Of a stretch of DNA of 64,000 nucleotides, positions 20,235 through 29,221 are shown in pieces. A program made the position numbers and the translations under genes. The notes below the pieces were generated by a model. The model was given only the letters and a program-made list of their open reading frames with translations. It was not told where the DNA came from and ran no database searches. Positions within the stretch are counted from its first letter, which is position 1, and each line of letters begins with the position of its first letter. This DNA comes from Limnohabitans radicicola (GTDB taxonomy: Bacteria > Pseudomonadota > Gammaproteobacteria > Burkholderiales > Burkholderiaceae_C). Where the stretch lies: positions 1,501,688 through 1,565,687 of the forward strand of contig NZ_JACYFT010000001.1 of assembly GCF_014837235.1 (NCBI RefSeq), read 5' to 3'.

Positions 20235-20270
20235 CAGGCCAGCTGGGCTGCCGTCGGCAGCGCTGGCCTG
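20235..20270. terminator. Nested dyad between convergent lysR and Bug-protein genes
   Basis: CAGGCCAGC (20235-20243) pairs with GCTGGCCTG (20262-20270), and inside it GCTGCCG (20247-20253) pairs with CGGCAGC (20255-20261). The result is an almost continuous 16-bp stem. It sits exactly between two convergent genes and probably stops transcription from both sides, although T-runs are absent. Confidence 0.6.
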
Positions 20271-20282
20271 GTGGGTGCAACT

Positions 20283-21257
20283 TCAGTCGGCCGTGATCTT
20301 GCGCTCGCGGATCACGCGTCCCCAGGTCGCCGATTCCTTGGCCATGTATTTGGCAAATTCCTCACGTGTGCCGGGCTGGGGTGTCAGGCCGTGGCTGTTG
20401 AGTTGCTCGACCACATCCGGGCTTTTGAGTACCTTGACCAGCTCGGTGTTCCAGCGGTCCAGGATGGGCTGAGGCACTTTGGAGGAAGCCACAAACGCAT
20501 ACCAGTTGGTGGCAGAAAAGCCAGGAAAACCGGATTCGGCAATCGTCGGGATCTTGGGCAGTGCCGGCAGGCGCATGGAGCCGGTGCTCGCCAGTGGGAT
20601 CAGCTTGCCGCTTTCGATGTGTGGCAGCGAGGTGGAAAGGGTCGAGTAATAAGCTGCGACGCGACCGCCAATCAGGTCCTGCATGGCCGGTGCGCCGCCC
20701 TTGTAGGGCACATGCACGGTGTCGATGTTGGCCATGTCGTTGAGCAGTTCCCCCGCCAGGTGCGATGCAGAACCCGCGCCGGTAGAGGCGAAGTCGATCT
20801 TGCCCGGGTTCTTTCTGGCATAAGCCACAAACTCGTTGAAGGTTTTGATGCCGGTGTGTGCCCCCACCACCAGCACATTCGGGAAGTTCACGCCCATGGT
20901 GATGGGTGAGAGGTCTTTGACGGGGTCGTAGGGCAGCTTCATCATGTGCGGCGCAATGGTGAGCGGGCCGACCGAGCCGAACAAAATCACGCTGCCGTCA
21001 GCAGGGCCTTGGGCTGCAAACTGGTGAGCGATGTTGCCGCCAGCCCCTGGTTTGTTGTCGATCACGACCGATGCGCCGATGTTCTCCCCCAGCTTCTTGG
21101 CAATGATGCGCGCACCCGTGTCGGCTGCGCCGCCTGCTGCAAAGCCGACCACCATGGTGATGGTCTTTTTGGGTGGAAAGGTTTGCGCCGAAGCGTTCAG
21201 GCCGATGCAGGCCAGCGCCATGCAGGCCATGGCCTGGAGTGTGTTGCGTTTTGTCAT
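20283..21257 (-). CDS. Bug/TctC-family tricarboxylate-binding protein
   Basis: A 324-residue periplasmic binding protein with a signal peptide (MTKRNTLQAMACMALACIG, ASAQ cleavage) and the TctC motifs FPPKKTITMVVGFAAGG, PGAGGNIAH and ANTDHVPYKGGAP-like VHVPYKGGAPAMQDL. These proteins bind carboxylates for TctAB transporters or act in sensing. TctA and TctB are absent here, while tcuB and tcuA lie directly upstream on the same strand. The protein may therefore deliver tricarballylate or a similar acid to a transporter encoded elsewhere. Confidence 0.9.
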   Translation of the reverse strand: MTKRNTLQAMACMALACIGLNASAQTFPPKKTITMVVGFAAGGAADTGARIIAKKLGENIGASVVIDNKPGAGGNIAHQFAAQGPADGSVILFGSVGPLTIAPHMMKLPYDPVKDLSPITMGVNFPNVLVVGAHTGIKTFNEFVAYARKNPGKIDFASTGAGSASHLAGELLNDMANIDTVHVPYKGGAPAMQDLIGGRVAAYYSTLSTSLPHIESGKLIPLASTGSMRLPALPKIPTIAESGFPGFSATNWYAFVASSKVPQPILDRWNTELVKVLKSPDVVEQLNSHGLTPQPGTREEFAKYMAKESATWGRVIRERKITAD

Positions 21258-21274
21258 GGGGTTCTCCTCAAAGT

Positions 21275-22432
21275 TCAGTCACTGCCCAAGCCGATGGGGT
21301 TGGGCTGGCGTTTTTCGACGGCGTGGCGCAGCAAGGACGCTGTGCGGAAAATGCCGTGGGCAAATTTGTTGTAGGGCAAGGTGGCAAACAAGGCCATCAC
21401 GGCGCCCAGGTGCACGGCCAACCAGGTGGGCATGGATGCATGGCTGCGCGCCAGCCACAGGCCCAGGCCACTGACGCTGATCAAAAAGAGCAGCGCGATG
21501 AAGCCCAGGTCCATCGGTTTTTGCGCGGCATCGCCTTGCTCGGGGTGGCGCTGCAGCTTGAGCTTGAACAGACCCGCTGTGCCCATGGTCAAGCTGATGC
21601 CGCCCACCACGCCCAGCAGCTTGGGCAGGCTGGGCAGGTCATAGGGTGCAGGCAGGTTCAGTGCGTAGTGGTAGAGCGTGGCCACGCTGGTGGCTGCAAA
21701 GCACAGCATGAAGCCGTAGAAGGTCAAGTGGTGCGCGCGTCGACGTGCCAGCGTGAATTCATCGTCGGCGTTGTTGCAGCCTTCGCCGTGACCGCCGTCG
21801 AGGTACTTCAGTCGCAGCACGTCGTGCGTGGCTTCGGCTGCTGCTGGCGCGGTGAGCGCTGTCCCACTGGTGGCCGGGGTGATGTCTTGCCAGAAGCGGC
21901 GCACGCCCAAGGCCAGCGCCAGGACCGCGAACAGGAACACCGGGGCAAACATACTCACCAGCAGGTTGTGCGGGAAGATGCTGTAGAAGTTGCCCGTTGA
22001 GCTCGCCTGCCCCTGCTGCGCGAGCCACAGGAACAGCGCCAGGCCCACAGCCAACGCCAGGCTGAGCGTGAGCCCGTTGCGCTGGTACAGCTGGCCCAAG
22101 GGGGCTGGCCAGGCGTACTGCGCGTAGGTTTGGCCTCGCACCTGCGCCATGACTTTGGGGATGTTCACCGCAAAGTCGTGGGGTGGTGCGTACTGGCAGG
22201 CGTGCAGGCAGGCGCCGCAGTTGTGGCACAGGTTGGCCATGAAGTGGATGTCGGCCTGCGCAAACGACAGCCGGCGCGTCATGGCCGGGAAGACTGCACA
22301 GAAGCCTTCGCAGTAGCGGCAGGCGTTGCAGATCTGCAGCTGGCGTGCAGTTTCGCTCTCGGCTTCAGTCGGCGCCCACTGCCCGTTGGCGAGGGCTTTG
22401 GCCTCTTGTGTGAGTTGTTGCAGTGAGGTCAT
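21275..22432 (-). CDS. tcuB: Tricarballylate utilization 4Fe-4S membrane protein TcuB
   Basis: The start at 22432 ([17 protein letters not shown]) gives 385 residues. Two cysteine clusters for 4Fe-4S centres are visible, [11 protein letters not shown] (about residue 36) and [16 protein letters not shown] (about residue 71), followed by several membrane helices with His residues that could bind haem. TcuB reoxidises the FADH2 of TcuA and passes electrons to the quinone pool. The ATGA overlap with tcuA at 22429-22432 fixes the start and shows tight coupling. Confidence 0.93.
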   Translation of the reverse strand: MTSLQQLTQEAKALANGQWAPTEAESETARQLQICNACRYCEGFCAVFPAMTRRLSFAQADIHFMANLCHNCGACLHACQYAPPHDFAVNIPKVMAQVRGQTYAQYAWPAPLGQLYQRNGLTLSLALAVGLALFLWLAQQGQASSTGNFYSIFPHNLLVSMFAPVFLFAVLALALGVRRFWQDITPATSGTALTAPAAAEATHDVLRLKYLDGGHGEGCNNADDEFTLARRRAHHLTFYGFMLCFAATSVATLYHYALNLPAPYDLPSLPKLLGVVGGISLTMGTAGLFKLKLQRHPEQGDAAQKPMDLGFIALLFLISVSGLGLWLARSHASMPTWLAVHLGAVMALFATLPYNKFAHGIFRTASLLRHAVEKRQPNPIGLGSD

Positions 22433-23826
22433 TGCGCACCCCCGGACAGGGCGGCCCGAGCGGCTTGTGTGCCCGCGATCCGGCCAAAGGCGGTGCCGAT
22501 CGACATGCCCACGCCTGCGGTGTAGCCTTTGCCGAGCACATTGCCCGCCATCATCTCGCCCGCCACAAACAGGTTGTCGCTGGGCACGCCGCCAAAACGC
22601 ACGGCGGCGGTTTCGTCGGTTTCCAGACCCAGGTAGGTGAAGGTCACGCCGGGGCGCACGGCATAAGCATAAAACGGTGCGGTGTCGATGGTCCGCGCCC
22701 AATGGGTCTTGGCCGGGCTCACACCCTCGGTGTGGCAGTCGTCCAGGGTCGTGTGGTCAAAAGTGCCCGGGCGGCAAGCCGCGTTGTAGTCGTTCAGGGT
22801 TTGCATGAAGGTGTCCACATCCAGGCCGATTTTCTGGGCCAGCTCCGGCAGGGTCTGTGCCTGCACACCCTCGAACACGGGGGGCATGAAACGGCCAATC
22901 GCTTTGCTGTCGATGATCGAGTAAGCCGTTTGGCCGGGTTGCTGGGCCACCAGGCGACCCCAGATCGCGTAGCGTTTGGGCCAGAAGTCTTCGCCTTCGT
23001 CGTAAAAACGCCGGGCCTCGGTGTTGACCACCACGCCCAGCGAGACGCAGTCGATGCGGGTGCAGATACCGCCGTCATAGAGCGGTGCCCGGGCGTCGAT
23101 CGCCACCATGTGGGCTTGCGTGGCGTCGCCGATCGGGTCAGCGCCCTGGGCCAGCATGTGCTTGAGTAGCACGCCCTGGTTGAAACGGGTGCCGCGGATC
23201 AAAAAGTTGTCAGCAGGCCACTCGCCGCGCTCGTTCTGGCCCCAGGCTTGGCGCAGCCACTCGCGGTTGGACTCGAAGCCCCCGGCGGCCAGCACACAGG
23301 TTTTGGCGGTGATGCGCTCGTTGCCGACCCAGGCGGCCACAAAGCGGCCGTTCTCGATTTCCAGCCGCTCCACAGGCGCGTTGTAACGGATTTGCACGCC
23401 GAGTTTTTCGGCGCTGCGGTAGTAGGCGTTGACCAGGGCCTTGCCCCCGCCCATGAAGAAGGCGTTGGTGCGCGCCACATGCAGCGCGCCCGACAGCGGC
23501 GGCTGGAAATGCACGCCATGTTTTCGCATCCAGTCGCGGCAGGTGCTGGAGGCGCGGATGGTCAGGCGGGCCAGTTTTTCGTTGGTGATGCCGCCCGTGA
23601 CCTTGAGCAGGTCTTGCCAGAACTCTTCTTCGGGGTAGGCGTCCACCAGCACATCTTGCGGTGCGTCGTGCATGCAGCGCAGGTTGCGGGTGTGGCCCGA
23701 ATTGCCACCGCGCCATTCGCGTGGGGCGGCTTCAAGCAGCGTCACGCTGGCACCTGCTTCGGCGGCCATCAGGGCCGCACACAAGGCGGCATTGCCGCCG
23801 CCAATCACCAGCACGTCCGTGCCCAT
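22429..23826 (-). CDS. tcuA: FAD-dependent tricarballylate dehydrogenase TcuA
   Basis: A 465-residue flavoprotein of the succinate dehydrogenase/fumarate reductase family. The FAD-binding motif [21 protein letters not shown] is at the N-terminus, GGNSGHTRN follows near residue 40, and the C-terminal region includes [10 protein letters not shown] and NLFVAGEMM. TcuA oxidises tricarballylate to cis-aconitate. The LysR gene upstream and tcuB downstream match the known tcuR-tcuA-tcuB order in Salmonella, except that the TcuC transporter gene is replaced by a Bug-family binding protein gene. Other related acids could be the real substrate. Confidence 0.9.
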   Translation of the reverse strand: MGTDVLVIGGGNAALCAALMAAEAGASVTLLEAAPREWRGGNSGHTRNLRCMHDAPQDVLVDAYPEEEFWQDLLKVTGGITNEKLARLTIRASSTCRDWMRKHGVHFQPPLSGALHVARTNAFFMGGGKALVNAYYRSAEKLGVQIRYNAPVERLEIENGRFVAAWVGNERITAKTCVLAAGGFESNREWLRQAWGQNERGEWPADNFLIRGTRFNQGVLLKHMLAQGADPIGDATQAHMVAIDARAPLYDGGICTRIDCVSLGVVVNTEARRFYDEGEDFWPKRYAIWGRLVAQQPGQTAYSIIDSKAIGRFMPPVFEGVQAQTLPELAQKIGLDVDTFMQTLNDYNAACRPGTFDHTTLDDCHTEGVSPAKTHWARTIDTAPFYAYAVRPGVTFTYLGLETDETAAVRFGGVPSDNLFVAGEMMAGNVLGKGYTAGVGMSIGTAFGRIAGTQAARAALSGGAQ

Positions 23827-23910
23827 CTCACATCCTTGTTTGTCAATTGACCGCGCAGTGTCGGTGAAACTTCAAATTTTGTGAAATGAAATATTTGGAC
23901 GTTTTATTGC

Positions 23911-23926
23911 GATTGATGCATTAATC
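23911..23926. promoter_or_regulatory. Near-perfect dyad before tcuA, possible regulator site
   Basis: GATTGATGCATTAATC is a 16-bp sequence with one mismatched pair about its ATGCAT centre. It overlaps the lysR stop codon and lies 85 bp upstream of tcuA in the AT-rich gap. Its position suits a binding site for the adjacent LysR regulator, but it does not match the T-N11-A box exactly. Confidence 0.35.
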
Positions 23927-24826
23927 TTGGCGATGTCGCTTGCCAAAGTGCCGCAAGCTCAGCTGGAAAAAGCCTTCGGCTGCGGCCGACAGGCTGGTCT
24001 GCTTGCGGCGCAGCAGGGTCACCCGCCGCTTGACCACTGGGCCGATCAGGGGGATCTTGACCACGTTCGGCCGGTCGCCGTTTTCAAATGTGGAGGAAGG
24101 CAGCACAGCGCAACCCACGCCCGCGGCCACCAGGTTGATGGCGGTGGCGTGGTGCTGCACTTCGTAGTGGCCATGCAGGCGGATGCCGCGCTGGGCCAGC
24201 TGGTAGTCGAGGAACATGCGCGTGGCCATGAAGCTGCTGACCACGATCAGTTCGATGCCTTGCAGATCGGTCCAGCTCACCGTTCGCCTGTCCTGCAGGG
24301 CATGGGGCGTGGGGCAAAGCAGGGTCAGCGGGTCTTCAAAAAGCGCAACCTCTTCCAGTTCGGGGTGCGGCTCGCCATTGATGGCGATGCCCAGCTCGGC
24401 CTGCCCGTCCAGCACGGCGGCACGCACATCGTGCGAAGACGCGTCGAGCAGGCGCAGCGTGTTGCCGGGGCATTGCTGGGCATAAGCGCGGATGAGTTCA
24501 GGCAGGACGTGGGTGGTGAGCGAAGGCACACAGGCCAGGGTGAAGTGACCACCGCCGGTTTGCGCCTTGTCGCGCACACGGGTCAGCGTGCGGGTGGCGT
24601 CCAGCACCAGGTGCCGGGCCTGCGGCAAAAACTCGCGCCCTGTGGCTGTGAGTTCCACCTTGCGGGTGGTGCGGTCCAGCAGCCGTGTGTCCAACAGGCC
24701 TTCGAGCTTTTGGATGCGCCGCGTGAGCGCTGTTTGCGTCAGGTGCAGCTGCTGCGCGGCTTTGACGAAGCTGCCCAGCTCTGCCACGCAGACAAAGGCT
24801 TGCAGTCCGTCGAAGTCGATTTTCAA
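23921..24826 (-). CDS. LysR-family regulator, probable TcuR-like
   Basis: The 301-residue protein shows the LysR helix-turn-helix at the N-terminus (FDGLQAFVCVAELGSFVKAAQQL, recognition part LTQTALTRRIQKLEGLL) and a periplasmic-binding-like effector domain. It lies directly upstream of tcuA-tcuB-tctC on the same strand, 94 bp before tcuA. By analogy with TcuR it is expected to activate the operon in response to tricarballylate. It ends in a Lys/Arg-rich tail. Confidence 0.9.
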   Translation of the reverse strand: MKIDFDGLQAFVCVAELGSFVKAAQQLHLTQTALTRRIQKLEGLLDTRLLDRTTRKVELTATGREFLPQARHLVLDATRTLTRVRDKAQTGGGHFTLACVPSLTTHVLPELIRAYAQQCPGNTLRLLDASSHDVRAAVLDGQAELGIAINGEPHPELEEVALFEDPLTLLCPTPHALQDRRTVSWTDLQGIELIVVSSFMATRMFLDYQLAQRGIRLHGHYEVQHHATAINLVAAGVGCAVLPSSTFENGDRPNVVKIPLIGPVVKRRVTLLRRKQTSLSAAAEGFFQLSLRHFGKRHRQD

Positions 24827-24841
24827 GCGCGGCTCCTGCGC

Positions 24842-26002
24842 TCAGGGCAGTGCGGAGGCGGACGAGATCACACCGCCGCCCAGGCACACCTCGCCGTCGT
24901 ACAGCACAGCGCTCTGGCCCGGTGTGACGGCCCATTGCGCTTCTGGAAACTGCAGGCCGAAACCGGGCGCAGTGCTGCCGTCAGCGCCTGCCAGCAGCTG
25001 GCAGAGGGCGTCGGCCTGGCGGTAGCGGGTCTTGGCCGCGTAGTGGCCGGGTGTGGGTGGCACGCCCGCGCACCAGCTGGCGTCATCGGCCTGCAGGCTT
25101 TCGGACAGCAACCAGGGATGGTCATGCCCCTGCACCACCCACAAGGTGTTGTTCTCGATGTCCTTGCGCGCCACGAACCAGGGGGTGTGCTCACCCGCGC
25201 CTCGCAATCCGCGGGCGCGGAGTGCTTCCATCTCTGCCCCCTTGGCCTTGACCCCGCCAATGCCCAGGCCCTGGCGTTGCCCGAGCGTGTAAAAACTCAA
25301 GCCCACATGCTGGCCGATGGTGCGGCCTGTGGGGTCCTTGATCGGGCCGGGCTCCTTGCTGATGTAGCGGTTGAGGAACTCGCGGAAAGGCCGCTCGCCA
25401 ATGAAGCAGATGCCGGTGGAGTCTTTCTTTTTGGCGTTGGGCAGACCGATTTCTTCGGCGATGCGGCGCACCTCGGTTTTGTGCAGCTCACCCACGGGGA
25501 ACAGTGTTTTGGCCAGTTGAGCCTGGTTCAGGCGGTGCAAAAAGTAGCTCTGGTCCTTGGACGGGTCCAGGCCCTTGAGCAGCTCGTGGCGGCCGGTCGT
25601 TTCGTTCAGGCGCACACGGGCGTAATGTCCGGTGGCAATTTTCTCGGCACCCAGGCGCATGGCGTGGTCCAGAAAGGACTTGAACTTGATCTCGGCATTG
25701 CACAGGATGTCGGGGTTGGGGGTGCGCCCGGCTTGGTACTCGCGCACGAACTCCGAAAACACGCGGTCCTTGTAGTCGGCGGCGAAGTTGACGTGTTCGA
25801 TCTCGATGCCGATGACGTCCGCCACGGCGGCTGCATCGACAAAATCGATGTTGGACGAGCAGTATTCGCTGTCGTCGTCATCTTCCCAATTCTTCATGAA
25901 GATGCCAATCACCTCATGGCCCTGTTGCTTGAGCAGGTGAGCGGTGACAGCGGAATCGACGCCGCCGGACAGGCCGACGACCACACGGGGTTTGGAAGAC
26001 AT
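24842..26002 (-). CDS. mnmA: tRNA-specific 2-thiouridylase
   Basis: A 386-residue MnmA. The PP-loop ATP site [10 protein letters not shown] is at residues 9-18. The two catalytic cysteines are visible in [12 protein letters not shown] (about residue 104) and [12 protein letters not shown] (about residue 205). The enzyme uses a persulfide relay to make 2-thiouridine at position 34 of Glu, Gln and Lys tRNAs. It is divergent from the lytic transglycosylase gene over 58 bp and lies just upstream of the LysR gene on the same strand, 15 bp apart. Confidence 0.97.
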   Translation of the reverse strand: MSSKPRVVVGLSGGVDSAVTAHLLKQQGHEVIGIFMKNWEDDDDSEYCSSNIDFVDAAAVADVIGIEIEHVNFAADYKDRVFSEFVREYQAGRTPNPDILCNAEIKFKSFLDHAMRLGAEKIATGHYARVRLNETTGRHELLKGLDPSKDQSYFLHRLNQAQLAKTLFPVGELHKTEVRRIAEEIGLPNAKKKDSTGICFIGERPFREFLNRYISKEPGPIKDPTGRTIGQHVGLSFYTLGQRQGLGIGGVKAKGAEMEALRARGLRGAGEHTPWFVARKDIENNTLWVVQGHDHPWLLSESLQADDASWCAGVPPTPGHYAAKTRYRQADALCQLLAGADGSTAPGFGLQFPEAQWAVTPGQSAVLYDGEVCLGGGVISSASALP

Positions 26003-26060
26003 GACGCGATTATCCCGCCAGTTGGAAAGTGCGAAAATCGAGACGCTCCCATCAACCGAT

Positions 26061-26789
26061 ATGTCTACGCCTCAATCCATGCGCCAAATCCTCAGGATGA
26101 TCCTGAGCGACGCTGCGCGCGGGCTGTTTTTGGTCACCCACAGCAGTCTGGCCATGGTCGGCGTGACTGCGGCCGCCTGTGTGCTGGCTTTGTGGCTGCA
26201 GCCCCAATGGCTGAAGGCCACGGAGAACTGGGTTTTGGGCTGGCTGCGAGAGCAGCAGGTGCTGGTGTCCTGGCTGCCGGAGAACCGGCTGGACCGGGCC
26301 ACAGCGATCGATTTGGGTGAGTTGCCGCCCAAGCAGGCGGCGGTGGCGGAATGGCTGGCGCGCAAATACCGTGTGGCGCCCGAGCCGGTGGCGGCGCTGG
26401 TGCTGGAGGCGCATGCCCTTTCCCGGTCTTCGAAATTGCCAGCCAACTTGATTCTGGCCGTCATGGCGGTCGAGTCGAGTTTTCACCCCTATATTCAGAG
26501 CCATGCTGGTGCCCAGGGCCTGATGCAGGTGATGACCGGCATCCACGCCAAACGCTATGAAGCCTATGGCGGCAACATGGCCGCCTTTGACCCTCGCACC
26601 AACATGCGCGTAGGTGTGGCGGTGCTGGTTGACGGCATCAAGCTCAAGGGAGGGTCAATTGAAGAAGGCTTGCGCTTTTACCTGGGGGGCGATGCCGTCT
26701 CTGACGATGGTGGGTATGTGGCCAAAGTGCTGGCCGAACAGGCCCGCCTGGACCAGGTGGCTGCTGGCGTGAAGGTGCCGGTGCAGTGA
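26061..26789 (+). CDS. Membrane-anchored lytic transglycosylase (SLT/family 1)
   Basis: The ATG at 26061 gives 242 residues. An N-terminal hydrophobic helix (about 22-45, [18 protein letters not shown]) holds the protein in the inner membrane. The SLT domain begins near residue 125: catalytic Glu138 lies in [12 protein letters not shown], followed by [12 protein letters not shown] and [11 protein letters not shown]. Such enzymes cleave peptidoglycan to 1,6-anhydro products. It is separated by only 10 bp from an MBOAT/SGNH gene set, which suggests co-transcription and a shared role at the cell wall. Confidence 0.88.
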   Translation: MSTPQSMRQILRMILSDAARGLFLVTHSSLAMVGVTAAACVLALWLQPQWLKATENWVLGWLREQQVLVSWLPENRLDRATAIDLGELPPKQAAVAEWLARKYRVAPEPVAALVLEAHALSRSSKLPANLILAVMAVESSFHPYIQSHAGAQGLMQVMTGIHAKRYEAYGGNMAAFDPRTNMRVGVAVLVDGIKLKGGSIEEGLRFYLGGDAVSDDGGYVAKVLAEQARLDQVAAGVKVPVQ

Positions 26790-26799
26790 TGGGAGCGGC

Positions 26800-28209
26800 A
26801 TGAGTTTCGTTTCGCCAGAGTTTGGCCTGTTGTGTGTGCTGTTCTTTCCTTTGTATTGGGCACTGGCAGGGCAAACGAGCCAGCAAAAATCGCTGCTGAT
26901 CGTTTCAGGTTACGCGCTTTACGCATCCTGGGTGCCCGAGTTCGCCTTGCTGCTGGCGGTCTACAGCACCGTGGTGTGGTGGCTGGGCGCGATGATGCAG
27001 TTCGAGTTCCGCCAGCGACGTGTGGTGCGCTGGCCCATGGTGCTGGGGCTGTGGCTGTGTGGCTCCTTTTTGGTGCTGCTCAAGTACTACGAGTTCGTGC
27101 GTGCCACCTGTCAAACCTTGCTGATGAAGCTGGGCATGGCCTCGGTCCTGCCTGCCGTGGATGTGGTGGCCCCGGTGGGGGTGTCGTTTTTCACTTTCCA
27201 GGCGGTCACTTATCTGGTCTGGGTGGGACGAGCGCCGCACAAAGCCCGCTCATGGAGCGATGTGATGCTGTTCCTGAGCTTCTGGCCCACCTTGTTTGCA
27301 GGCCCGATCCTGCGGGCTGAATCTTTTTTTGCCCAGGAAGACTCGGATCAGCCCGGTCAGCCGCGCCAGGTCAGCCGCGCGCTGTACTGGATCGGTCTGG
27401 GGTTGTTTCAGAAAATGGTGCTGGCTTCGTGGCTGGCCGAGAAAGTGGTGGACCCGGTCTTCAAGTGGCCCGAGCAGTTTGCCGGCGGGTCGGTGGCGGC
27501 GGCCATGTTGGGTTACAGCCTGCAAATTTTTCTGGATTTCGGCGGCTACACCCTCATTGTGTCCGGTCTGGCCCTGCTGCTGGGCTACACCTTGCCAGTC
27601 AACTTTCGCCAGCCCTACCTGGCGCTCAATGTGCAGGACTTCTGGACCCGTTGGCATGTGTCTCTGTCGAGCTTTATCCGCGACTACATCTACATCCCGC
27701 TGGGCGGCAACCGCGACGGCTGGGCGCGCACCCAGGTCAATGTGGTGCTGGGCATGCTCATCAGCGGGTTGTGGCACGGCGCGAGCTGGACGTTCGTGGT
27801 CTGGGGTTTGCTTCATGGCCTGGCTGTGGTGGCCTACAACCTGGGCAAGGCCTTGGGGCTCGATGCCTGGCCTCGCTGGCTGGCGATACCCTGCACTTTC
27901 CTGTTTGTGACCTTGGCCTGGGTGTTCTTCCGTGCGGAGTCGCTCGATCAAGCTTTGCTGGTGTTGTCGCGCCTCCTGGACGACATGCCTCAAGAGGGAT
28001 TGGCGGCGGTGCCCTGGTGGCCCTTGGGCTTGCTGTGCACCGTTTTCTGGGGCCTGAGCTTCTGGGCCGAGCTTGTGGAGCAGTGGGTCGTGGCCACGCT
28101 GGACCGTGTGGGTCTGTGGGTGACCATGGCCACCATGGTGGTCTGGATGTTTGTGGTGATCGCGCTGGGCCCTGAGGGCGTGCCGGGCTTCATTTATTAC
28201 CGTTTCTGA
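26800..28209 (+). CDS. MBOAT-family O-acyltransferase (AlgI/PatA-like)
   Basis: The 469-residue membrane protein has about ten hydrophobic helices. The MBOAT signature is clear: FWTRWHVSLSSFIRDYIYIP and, near residue 326, the catalytic histidine in LWHGASWTFVVWGLLHG. Such proteins pass acetyl groups from cytosolic acetyl-CoA across the inner membrane to a periplasmic partner. Two SGNH-type genes follow directly (1 bp gap, then an ATGA overlap). The target polymer (alginate-like exopolysaccharide, cellulose or peptidoglycan) cannot be read from the protein. Confidence 0.93.
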   Translation: MSFVSPEFGLLCVLFFPLYWALAGQTSQQKSLLIVSGYALYASWVPEFALLLAVYSTVVWWLGAMMQFEFRQRRVVRWPMVLGLWLCGSFLVLLKYYEFVRATCQTLLMKLGMASVLPAVDVVAPVGVSFFTFQAVTYLVWVGRAPHKARSWSDVMLFLSFWPTLFAGPILRAESFFAQEDSDQPGQPRQVSRALYWIGLGLFQKMVLASWLAEKVVDPVFKWPEQFAGGSVAAAMLGYSLQIFLDFGGYTLIVSGLALLLGYTLPVNFRQPYLALNVQDFWTRWHVSLSSFIRDYIYIPLGGNRDGWARTQVNVVLGMLISGLWHGASWTFVVWGLLHGLAVVAYNLGKALGLDAWPRWLAIPCTFLFVTLAWVFFRAESLDQALLVLSRLLDDMPQEGLAAVPWWPLGLLCTVFWGLSFWAELVEQWVVATLDRVGLWVTMATMVVWMFVVIALGPEGVPGFIYYRF

Positions 28210-28210
28210 T

Positions 28211-29221
28211 ATGACTGCCCCCAGCATTTCCTGGCGTTTGACCGTGGGCCTTTGGCTCGGTGGAGCGTTGCTGTCCTGGTTGTGGTTGACCTCGTTCGAC
28301 CGCTATTTGACGGCGCGTTACCACTGGAGTCTGGAGGCCGAACTCGAGTCGGTCCTGCCTGCCGGATGGGCGACACCGATCCTGAGCGCATCGCAGCGCT
28401 TGCGCGCGTGGACCGCTGTTGAGCGTGACGAGGAAGAAGCTGGGCAGCCTGATTCGCCTGTGGTGGCAGCGCCGCAGCGAAAGGGGGCGGTTACGGGCAC
28501 GCCATGGCGCCCACCAGCCCCGCCAGGGATCGTGCCTTTGCAGGCGGCGGTCGGGTCAGGCTGGCCCACCTTGCGCCAGCAGCGGCTTAACCCGGGCCCA
28601 CAACGGATCCTGTTTGCAGGCGACTCGATGATGCAGGGCGTGGCCCCGCTGGTCTCGCGCGAGTTGAGCAGGCGTTACCCCGACTGGTTCATGCTCGATC
28701 TGAGCCGCCAGAGCACCGGTTTGACCGTGCGACGCTATTTTGATTGGCCCACCCGCATCATCGAAGAAATGGATGCCAAAAAGCTCAGTCTGGTGGTGAT
28801 CTTTCTGGGGCCCAACGATCCCTGGGACCTGGTGGTGGATGGGCGCCGCCATGTCTTTCCTTCGCCCGAATGGGCGCAGCAGTACGCCTTGCGCGTGGAC
28901 GAGATCCTGTCGGCCGCCAAAGCGCGCGACGTGAAGGTGATCTGGCTCGGCCTGCCCGCCATGCGCGAAGGCCGTGTGCAGCAGGGTGCGGTGGTGCAAA
29001 ACCAGATTTTCTACCACCGGGCCAAGGCCTGGGGTACGGACTACCTGGCGACCGAGCCCTTGATTGGCGCGTTGTCCGAGCCTTTCCAGAAGTTCATGCC
29101 CGACGATGCCGGGCAACCCGTGAACCTGCGGGCCGGGGACGGCATCCATTTCACGCCCGCAGGCTTGCACAGGATCAAGCAGGCCTTGCTGCAGCACCTT
29201 GAAGGGGAGATCCGGCCATGA
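28211..29221 (+). CDS. SGNH/GDSL-hydrolase-like protein (DUF459 type)
   Basis: The 336-residue protein has an N-terminal membrane anchor (about residues 9-28), a Pro-rich linker, and an SGNH domain. Block I is FAGDSMMQG near residue 138, block III is FLGPNDPWD, and block V is DGIHFTPAG near the C-terminus (Asp-x-x-His). This arrangement suits periplasmic O-acetyltransferases or esterases such as AlgJ, AlgX and PatB. It is 1 bp downstream of the MBOAT gene and coupled by ATGA to the next SGNH gene. Confidence 0.9.
   Translation: MTAPSISWRLTVGLWLGGALLSWLWLTSFDRYLTARYHWSLEAELESVLPAGWATPILSASQRLRAWTAVERDEEEAGQPDSPVVAAPQRKGAVTGTPWRPPAPPGIVPLQAAVGSGWPTLRQQRLNPGPQRILFAGDSMMQGVAPLVSRELSRRYPDWFMLDLSRQSTGLTVRRYFDWPTRIIEEMDAKKLSLVVIFLGPNDPWDLVVDGRRHVFPSPEWAQQYALRVDEILSAAKARDVKVIWLGLPAMREGRVQQGAVVQNQIFYHRAKAWGTDYLATEPLIGALSEPFQKFMPDDAGQPVNLRAGDGIHFTPAGLHRIKQALLQHLEGEIRP

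Noticed and set aside
23911..23926. A consensus LysR T-N11-A box before tcuA
   Set aside because: The dyad is even-length and does not fit the exact motif; it is kept only as a weak regulatory site.
23927..26320. A plus-strand open frame of 797 codons
   Set aside because: It is antisense to the LysR and mnmA genes and has no recognisable domain; base composition explains its length.
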